A stretch of 64,000 nucleotides of DNA from Pirellulales bacterium (lineage in GTDB: Bacteria > Planctomycetota > Planctomycetia > Pirellulales > Thermoguttaceae), in assembly GCA_016931995.1 (NCBI GenBank), contig JAFGDS010000076.1:1-64000 (forward strand), given 5' to 3'. This document shows, piece by piece, positions 58,382 through 64,000 of this stretch. A program made the translations under genes and the position numbers. Positions within the stretch are counted from its first letter, which is position 1. Every line of letters begins with the position of its first letter. The notes under the pieces were generated by a model, which was given only the letters and a program-made list of their open reading frames with translations, ran no database searches and was not told the DNA's origin.

Positions 58382-59296
58382 ATGAAACGCACTATTTCCG
58401 CCGCCGCCCTGACCTTGCTGGTTTGCCTGGGTGTCTTGGCCTCCGCCAACGCCTTGGCCGAGCCGGTTCTCATCCTCAACGAGTACAACTGCGTTGGGGG
58501 AAGCAAGTGGCTCGATGGCGACGATTCCGACAAGGCCGACACACGGCTCGGCCGCATCATGGGCAATGGCGATAACTGGATCGAATTGGTCGTGGTCGCC
58601 GATCACGCCGACATCCGCGGCTATGAACTCTGGTGGCTGGAAGACGACGGCGACGGCAACGGCAACTCCGTCTGGGATCCAACCCGCGTGGGCGACGGCG
58701 AGTCGCAAGGCAAGATTGTCTTTGGCGACGCGGCCCTTTGGTCCGATCTCCGCTCGGGCACGATCATCACCATCAGCGACAAGCAGATCGTCAACACGGA
58801 GGACCCGGACGGCAACCCCGTCGAGCGCAATCTGAGCACGGACACGAGCTACAACCCCTTCGCGGACGACTGGTGGATCCACGTCAGCAGCCGCCAAGAG
58901 GCCGGCCTGCCCAGCTCGCTGGTCACCACGGTCAACAACGTCGCGGGCGACCCGGCCGGCGCGTTTTCGGTCGGCAACGACAAATGGGAACTGCGGATCG
59001 TTGACGGGACGACGACGGTCTTCGGTCCCATTGGCGAGGACGTCGCCGATTGGGGCGGCGGAAACATCAACAGCGAGGAAGTTGGCAAGCTCGAAGTTGA
59101 TCCGTCGATCTCCGTCACCAACGCCGACTTCAACGACGGCACCAGCAGCTCGTTTGGCGATCCCAACGTCTACGGCGGGGGCACGCAGCAGCAAGACTTC
59201 ACGGCCCTGCGGTCCGTCGTGCCCGAGCCGGCAAGCGCGGCGTTGCTCCTGTCCGCTCTGGCCATGGCCGGTTTCTTCTGGGCGCGGCGCCGGTAG
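58382..59296 (+). CDS. PEP-CTERM sorted protein with lamin-tail-like domain
   Basis: 304 residues. Signal peptide MKRTISAAALTLLVCLGVLA, cut near ALA-EP. VLILNEYNCVGGSKWLDG and GDNWIELVVVADHADIRGYE resemble the lamin-tail domain (NEY...WIEL...), repeated strands follow, and the end VVPEPASAALLLSALAMAGF with RRR is the PEP-CTERM signal. Acidic Asp/Asn-rich segments suggest calcium contact. Function unknown, probably extracellular. GAGGAG precedes the ATG. Confidence 0.82.
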   Translation: MKRTISAAALTLLVCLGVLASANALAEPVLILNEYNCVGGSKWLDGDDSDKADTRLGRIMGNGDNWIELVVVADHADIRGYELWWLEDDGDGNGNSVWDPTRVGDGESQGKIVFGDAALWSDLRSGTIITISDKQIVNTEDPDGNPVERNLSTDTSYNPFADDWWIHVSSRQEAGLPSSLVTTVNNVAGDPAGAFSVGNDKWELRIVDGTTTVFGPIGEDVADWGGGNINSEEVGKLEVDPSISVTNADFNDGTSSSFGDPNVYGGGTQQQDFTALRSVVPEPASAALLLSALAMAGFFWARRR

Positions 59297-59348
59297 CGTG
59301 TCGCGGTATCCCGTCGGGCGAGCGCCTGACCTACTGAGTTGAGCCGGC

Positions 59349-60794
59349 ATGCCTCGCCTTCTCGCGATTGAATGGAACGACGTCGAGGTCCGAGCGGTCG
59401 TCGCCTCCGGACGCGGCGGGCGGATGACCGTCGAACAGGCGTTCACCGTGTCGCTTCTGCCCGGCGCCCCCGGCGGCGAGGGAGGCCAGATCGACGTGGG
59501 GCGGCGGATTGCCGCGGCGCTGGCCGCCCGGGGGATCGGGCGGTTGGACACGCTCGTGGCCGCGGGCCGGGCCGACGTCGAGCTGCGTCAATTGGCCGTT
59601 CCCCCGTGTCCGGCCGACGAGTTGCCCGACGTGGTCCGCTTCCAGGCCGTCAAAGAGTTCAACGCCCTGAAGGAAGACTGGCCGTTGGACTTCATCCCCC
59701 TGGGCGGCGACCCGCCGCAGAACGTGTTGGCGGCCGCGGCCGACCCCGCTTGGGTGGGCGAGATCCAAGGAATTCTGGACGCCGCGGGACTGAAGCCCCA
59801 ACGACTCGTTCTGCGCCCTTGCGCGACGGCGTCTCTCTGGCGCCGCGGCGAGGCGGCGGCCGGGGCGGAGGTCTGCTTGCTGGTCGATCTCCTGGGCGCG
59901 GAGGCCGAGCTGACCGTGCTTTTCGACCGCCGGGAGTTCTTCCTGCGCTCCGCGCGGTTGCCGGCCGATCCCGCCGGCGACGCGGACGCCCGCGCGGCCC
60001 TGGCCGCCGAGATCCGCCGGACGATGGTCGCCGTGCAGAACCAGTTGGGCGGTCATCGGGTCGAATCGATCGTGCTAGTTGCCGCGGGCGAGAGCCACGG
60101 CGAGACCGCCTCGCAACTCCGACAAGAATTGGGAACCGCAGTCGAATTGTTCGATCCGCTTTCCCGCGTCCCTCTTGCGGGCGAAGCCCGGCGGACCCTG
60201 CCCGAGCAGGCCGGACAGTTTGCGGCCCTCTTGGGCATGGCGTGGGACGAACTCGATCGGACCGCGCCGGCGATCGACTTCCTGCACCCCCGGCGTCGCC
60301 GCGAGCCCCAGGGCCGGCGCAACGCCCTGGCGGTTGCCGGGCTCGCCGTGGCGCTGCTGTTTCTCGGCGGCGTCGGATACGGCTGGTGGGCAAAACAGGA
60401 TCTCATCGACCGCACCCGCCAGCTCAGCGGCGAACTGCGCACCCTGGAACCCAAGGTGGCCGAGGCCGATCGGATCCAGCGGGCCGCGGCGGACGTCCAG
60501 GATTGGGTGGACAACGACGTTGTCTGGCTCGATGAACTGCGATGGCTCGGCGACAACCTGCCGCCCGCCGAAGACGCCATGCTCACCCAATTGCAGATCC
60601 GCCCCAACCGGACCGGCGGGCAGATCGATCTGCAGGGTTTCATCCGATCGGTCGACGCGATCAAAGCCATGGAACGCGATCTGCGCGACGATCGCCACAA
60701 CGTGGAAGGTCGCGACAAGTCGGACGACCGCTCGCAAAAACCGTACACGCTGTGGTTCCGCTCCTCGGTCGTCATTCAGCGGAAGGAGCCCTGA
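59349..60794 (+). CDS. PilM/PilN-like fusion protein
   Basis: 481 residues. Residues about 1-315 are an actin-like PilM/GspL cytoplasmic domain (LLAIEWNDVEVRAVVAS, LVDLLGAEAELTVLFDRREF, IVLVAAGESHGETASQ). One membrane helix at about 325-347 (LAVAGLAVALLFLGGVGYGW) is followed by a periplasmic coiled coil (DLIDRTRQLSGELRTLEPKV) and a PilN-like domain. Type IV pilus or type II secretion assembly platform. Stop and start with the next gene overlap as TGATG, so they are coupled. Separate pilM and pilN genes are the usual arrangement. Confidence 0.8.
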   Translation: MPRLLAIEWNDVEVRAVVASGRGGRMTVEQAFTVSLLPGAPGGEGGQIDVGRRIAAALAARGIGRLDTLVAAGRADVELRQLAVPPCPADELPDVVRFQAVKEFNALKEDWPLDFIPLGGDPPQNVLAAAADPAWVGEIQGILDAAGLKPQRLVLRPCATASLWRRGEAAAGAEVCLLVDLLGAEAELTVLFDRREFFLRSARLPADPAGDADARAALAAEIRRTMVAVQNQLGGHRVESIVLVAAGESHGETASQLRQELGTAVELFDPLSRVPLAGEARRTLPEQAGQFAALLGMAWDELDRTAPAIDFLHPRRRREPQGRRNALAVAGLAVALLFLGGVGYGWWAKQDLIDRTRQLSGELRTLEPKVAEADRIQRAAADVQDWVDNDVVWLDELRWLGDNLPPAEDAMLTQLQIRPNRTGGQIDLQGFIRSVDAIKAMERDLRDDRHNVEGRDKSDDRSQKPYTLWFRSSVVIQRKEP

Positions 60795-61987
60795 TGGCCC
60801 TTTCCAAGCGAGAGAAACGATTGGCTTTCGCCGCCGGAGCGTTAACGGCGATGGTGGTCGTGCCCTTGCTGTTCACCGGCTTGCTCGGTCCGTCGTCGGC
60901 CGAGCGGGCGCAATGCGACCAATTGGCTGAAAAGGTCGCCGATCAAGAAGAACGAATCGCCCGCGCCACCAAAGCCCAGAAGAAGCTCGGCGAATGGAAC
61001 CGCCGCTCGCTGCCGCGCGACCCGCAAACCGCCCGATCGCTCTACCAGAACTGGCTCTTGGAACAGGTGACCGCCGTCAAGTTCCGCGAGCCGAAGGTCG
61101 AGGCGGCCGACCGTCGTCCGCTCGGCCAGACTTACGATCGCCTTCCCTTCACGGTCCACGGACGCGGCACGCTCGAACAGGTGACCGAGCTGTTGTACCG
61201 CTTCTATTCGGCCGGCCATTTGCACAAGATCCAGCGGCTCACGCTCACACCCAGGGCCAATACGGAGGAGCTGCAAGTCTTCCTGTCGATCGAGGCGTTA
61301 TGTTTGCCCCAGGCCGACCGGGTCGACCGGCTCACCGAACAGCCCGGCGCGCGTCTGGCCGAGTCCAGCGTCGAGCCCTATCTGGCTTCGATCGCGGAAC
61401 GGAAGTTGTTCACGGCCTACCAGCCGCCCCCGCCGCCTCGGCCGCCCGATCCTCCACCGCCCCCGCCGGCGCCGCCCAAGCCGGGCTTCAATCACGCGGG
61501 ATTTCTCACGCTGACGGGCACGGGCAAGGTGGACGGCCGACCGCAGGCGTGGCTCTTGATGCGCACTTCCGGCGAGACCGCCAAGGTGTACGCGGGCGAG
61601 GAATTCCAGTTCAAGGAAGCCCGGGGCCGCGTTGCGAGCGTTCAGGACCGCTCGGCCGAGCTGGAAGTCAACGGCCGGCGCTACCTCTTCCAACTTGGCC
61701 AAACCCTGAAGGACGCCAAGCTCCTGGCGGACCTGACGCCGGCGAAACCCGAGCCACCCGCCGCGCCCGGCCTACCCCCGGCGCCCGCGGAGCCGGCGGC
61801 GCCCACGGAGCCTTCCACGGCTTCCGAGACGGCGACGCCAACCGAATCGGCGATGCCCTCCGAGGAAGACGCGCCGGTCGAGCCCGCGTCGCCGGGCGAG
61901 TCGGTGACGCCGGAGTCGGTGACGCCGGAGTCGGCGGTTCCAACCGAGCCGGTTCCGCCGGCCGACGCGCCGCCATCGCCGATGTAG
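60794..61987 (+). CDS. PilO/PilP-like fusion protein
   Basis: 397 residues. Membrane helix about 10-32 (LAFAAGALTAMVVVPLLFTG), coiled coil (CDQLAEKVADQEERIARAT), then a PilO-like ferredoxin fold (about 90-190; FTVHGRGTLEQVTELLYRFY). A Pro-rich stretch (about 210-230) leads to a PilP/GspC-like beta domain (about 245-310; AEEF, ELEVNGRRYLFQLGQTL). The C-terminus is a Thr/Pro/Glu-rich tail with a tandem SVTPE repeat. Partner of the preceding PilM/N protein in a pilus or secretion platform. Confidence 0.75.
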   Translation: MALSKREKRLAFAAGALTAMVVVPLLFTGLLGPSSAERAQCDQLAEKVADQEERIARATKAQKKLGEWNRRSLPRDPQTARSLYQNWLLEQVTAVKFREPKVEAADRRPLGQTYDRLPFTVHGRGTLEQVTELLYRFYSAGHLHKIQRLTLTPRANTEELQVFLSIEALCLPQADRVDRLTEQPGARLAESSVEPYLASIAERKLFTAYQPPPPPRPPDPPPPPPAPPKPGFNHAGFLTLTGTGKVDGRPQAWLLMRTSGETAKVYAGEEFQFKEARGRVASVQDRSAELEVNGRRYLFQLGQTLKDAKLLADLTPAKPEPPAAPGLPPAPAEPAAPTEPSTASETATPTESAMPSEEDAPVEPASPGESVTPESVTPESAVPTEPVPPADAPPSPM

Positions 61988-62061
61988 GCCGCTGCTGTCT
62001 GTTCGCTCCCGTCGGGGAGCGTGTTCTTGCGGGAGGGGCGGAATACGTCAAAATAGCGAAC

Positions 62062-64000
62062 ATGGAAATCCTTCTCGTCCAAAGCGACCGGCAAGCCCCC
62101 GACGCGCTCCAGGCTGAACTGGTCCGTCAAGGACACGACGTGATCGTTACCGACGATATGGCGGCGGTCAAACCGGCGGACGGCGCCCCGTGTGGACGGA
62201 TCGTGGTCCTGGGCGTCGACGGCCCGGCCGGATCGGATCCGACGTGGCGCGAGCGATTGCGCGAGGCGCGTCGGCTACTTGGCGGCGAGGTCTGGGCCGT
62301 GACCGCTTCGACCGATGCCGCGGATCATGCCGCGCTACTGGAGGCGGGGGCCGACGACGTCCTGGTCGAGCCGATCGAGCCGCGGCTCCTGGCCGCGCGG
62401 CTCGGCGCGGCGGGCCGCCGCGCGGTTCGCGAGGCGTCGGGCATGCCCGGCGACGAGGACGCCCAGCGGCGATGGCAACAAGCCCACGACGAGCTTGTCG
62501 CCGTCTACGTCGGCGTGGCCGACGGAATCCTCGTGGCCGACGCGCGCACGAGGCGGTTCGTCCGCACCAATCCGGCGATGTGCCGTCTGACGGGCTATCC
62601 GGAAGACGAACTTCTGCGATTGACCGTCGGCGATCTTCACCCGGCGGAGAGCGCCTCGTGGATCGACGAGCAGTTCCGCGGGATCGTGTCGGATCGCGCC
62701 GCCCGGGCGGAAACCATGCCCGTGCTGCGCAAGGACGGGTCGGTCGTGCATTGCGACGTCTGGGCGAACCACATGTGCTTTCGCGGCCGGCCAAGCATTG
62801 TCGGTTTCTTCCGCGACGTGACGGCGCGGCGGCAGGCCGAGCAGGCTCTGGCCAAGAGCGAGGCGCGTTTCCGCGCCGTGTTCGAGGGGGCGGCCTCCGG
62901 CGGGGTGCTCGTCGATCTTGACGGACGCATCGTGGAATGCAACACGGCCTTCGCCGGAATGCTCGGCTACGTGCCGGCCGAGTTATCGGGGCGACGCGCC
63001 GTCGACCTCACGCATCCGGACGATCGCGACGAGGGGACGCGGCGATTTCAGGAGTACATCGAACGCGGGCAGGGCGTGCTGCGCTTCGAGAAACGCCTGC
63101 TTCACCGGGAAGGCGGCGCCGTCTGGGCAAGGTTCAACGTCTCGTTGCTTCCGGAGCTCGACAACAAGCCCGGGGTGCTGATCATCACCGTCGAGGACGT
63201 CACGGACCGCAAGCTGGCCGAGCAGGCCCTGCGGGAATCGGAGGCCATGCTCCGCACGCTCATCGAGAACATCCCCGACCTGGTCGCCATGGTGGACGCC
63301 GATTGGAATATCCACTACATCAACCAGGGCGCCGGCCCGCTCGGACCAAAGGATCTTGTCGGCGCCAATGGCTTGACCTACGCCAGCGCCATGCACCGGG
63401 AGCAGTGCGTCGAGGCGATGCGCCAAGCGCTCGAGACGGGCAAGGCGCGGGTCTTCGACGCGCAGGACCGGTTCGGCGGCTGGTGGTCGGCGCGGCTGGT
63501 GCCCGTCTTCGAGGAAGGAGCCATTCGCAACATCATGCTCATCTGCGTCGACGTCTCCCAACGCCGGGCGGCGGAAGAATCCGTCCGCAAGGAGCAGGAA
63601 CTGCTCCGGCGGCTCTTGGATCTCTTCGAGCGGGACCGCGAACTGGTCGCCTTCGAGATCCACGATGGCTTCTCCCAGCAATTGACCGGCGCGCTGTTGA
63701 ATTTCGAGGCCGTCGACCAGTTGCGCCGAACGGACCCCGACCAGGCGGACGCCGCCTTCCGAAACGGCCTGGGGCTCTTGCGCGAGAGCATCGAAGAGGC
63801 CAGGCGGCTCGTGCGCGGTCTCCGCCCGCCCGTGCTCGATCAATTCGGAATCGTCCCCGCCATCGAGCACCTTCTGGAGGACCATCCGGACGTGCTTGGC
63901 CCCAAAATCGAGTTTCTCTCGGGCCTCAAACCGGGACGGCTGGCGCGGCCTCTGGAAACCTCCCTGTTCCGGATGGTTCAGGAGCTGCTGAGCAACATCC
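62062..64000 (+). CDS. Hybrid sensor histidine kinase, pseudo-receiver + 3 PAS + HisKA_3 (partial, runs off the window)
   Basis: At least 646 residues; open to the window end with no stop. Residues about 1-118 look like a receiver (EILLVQSDRQAPDALQAEL, GADDVLVEPIEPRLLAARL), but the phosphoacceptor position reads VVLGVDG and the conserved Lys is Glu, so it cannot be phosphorylated as usual. PAS domains at about 134-260, 264-388 and 390-510 (FEGAASGGVLVDLDGRIVEC, IENIPDLVAMVDADWNIHYI). HisKA_3 dimerisation domain with VAFEIHDGFSQQLTG (His534), and the ATPase N-box begins as FRMVQELLSNI. NarL-type output is expected from HisKA_3; no response regulator is in view. AT-richer spacer of 74 bases precedes it. 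Confidence 0.88.
   Translation, partial: MEILLVQSDRQAPDALQAELVRQGHDVIVTDDMAAVKPADGAPCGRIVVLGVDGPAGSDPTWRERLREARRLLGGEVWAVTASTDAADHAALLEAGADDVLVEPIEPRLLAARLGAAGRRAVREASGMPGDEDAQRRWQQAHDELVAVYVGVADGILVADARTRRFVRTNPAMCRLTGYPEDELLRLTVGDLHPAESASWIDEQFRGIVSDRAARAETMPVLRKDGSVVHCDVWANHMCFRGRPSIVGFFRDVTARRQAEQALAKSEARFRAVFEGAASGGVLVDLDGRIVECNTAFAGMLGYVPAELSGRRAVDLTHPDDRDEGTRRFQEYIERGQGVLRFEKRLLHREGGAVWARFNVSLLPELDNKPGVLIITVEDVTDRKLAEQALRESEAMLRTLIENIPDLVAMVDADWNIHYINQGAGPLGPKDLVGANGLTYASAMHREQCVEAMRQALETGKARVFDAQDRFGGWWSARLVPVFEEGAIRNIMLICVDVSQRRAAEESVRKEQELLRRLLDLFERDRELVAFEIHDGFSQQLTGALLNFEAVDQLRRTDPDQADAAFRNGLGLLRESIEEARRLVRGLRPPVLDQFGIVPAIEHLLEDHPDVLGPKIEFLSGLKPGRLARPLETSLFRMVQELLSNI

Noticed and set aside
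62190-62921. 243-codon frame inside the kinase region
   Set aside because: Another frame (from 62062) reads PAS and HisKA domains to the window end without a stop; this one is Arg/Gly-rich noise.

Overview
The window reads as GC-rich chromosome of a planctomycete, probably a Pirellulales-like lineage. The reasons are: three PEP-CTERM proteins (one with dockerin-like repeats), a DUF1080 protein, an NPCBM-domain protein, a DUF58/BatA/VWA/DUF4175-type operon, zinc-ribbon membrane proteins, tandem pilus-type fusion genes, and many exported proteins of unknown role. Species level cannot be read from the sequence alone. There is no rRNA, CRISPR array or intact insertion sequence. One tRNA is present.

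Layout. 0.1-13.6 kb: secreted and carbohydrate-related genes (redox-dead thioredoxin-like protein, DGxHW beta-propeller, GT2, double GNAT, a two-DTGA aspartic-protease-like PEP-CTERM protein, ferredoxin-nitroreductase, GH95-type fucosidase-like enzyme, methyltransferase). 13.7-20.1 kb: housekeeping (DUF202, glucose-6-phosphate isomerase, archaeal-type phosphoglycerate mutase, HDOD protein), interrupted by a small accessory patch (DUF2442, DUF4160, GIY-YIG). 20.2-35.0 kb, minus strand: two zinc-ribbon membrane proteins, then DUF58, BatA-like, VWA/GATase-like, DUF4175-like, a small exported protein, a prenyltransferase-repeat protein and an NPCBM protein. No MoxR ATPase is next to them. 35.2-43.8 kb: mtnA, an LpxL/HtrB-type acyltransferase, MORN-like lipoprotein with a coupled 28-codon ORF, lutB/lutA and a GAF-SpoIIE phosphatase. 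43.8-46.5 kb: tRNA-Leu(GAG), then an XRE-ImmA regulator overlapping a MazF/PemK toxin. 46.6-51.7 kb: TPR lipoprotein and an ArsR-HlyD-FtsX-ABC efflux operon with a clear operator. 51.8-64 kb: PEP-CTERM proteins, a 1301-residue PQQ-propeller giant, DUF1080, PilM/N and PilO/P-like fusions, and the start of a large histidine kinase that runs off the window.

Two themes stand out. First, the XRE-ImmA/MazF module has an unusually clean promoter: TTGACA-N17-TAGTAT, overlaid by four GTTGAC/GTCAAC hexamers placed with exact two-fold symmetry. This suggests an autoregulated toxin module whose regulator is a metallopeptidase rather than a small antitoxin. Second, intergenic space is packed with at least eight families of palindromic repeats (perfect arms up to 33 bp). 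They sit in most junctions of the BatA-type operon, nest inside each other between lutA and lutB, supply the last codons and stops of two genes, and in one case lie in frame inside a coding sequence.
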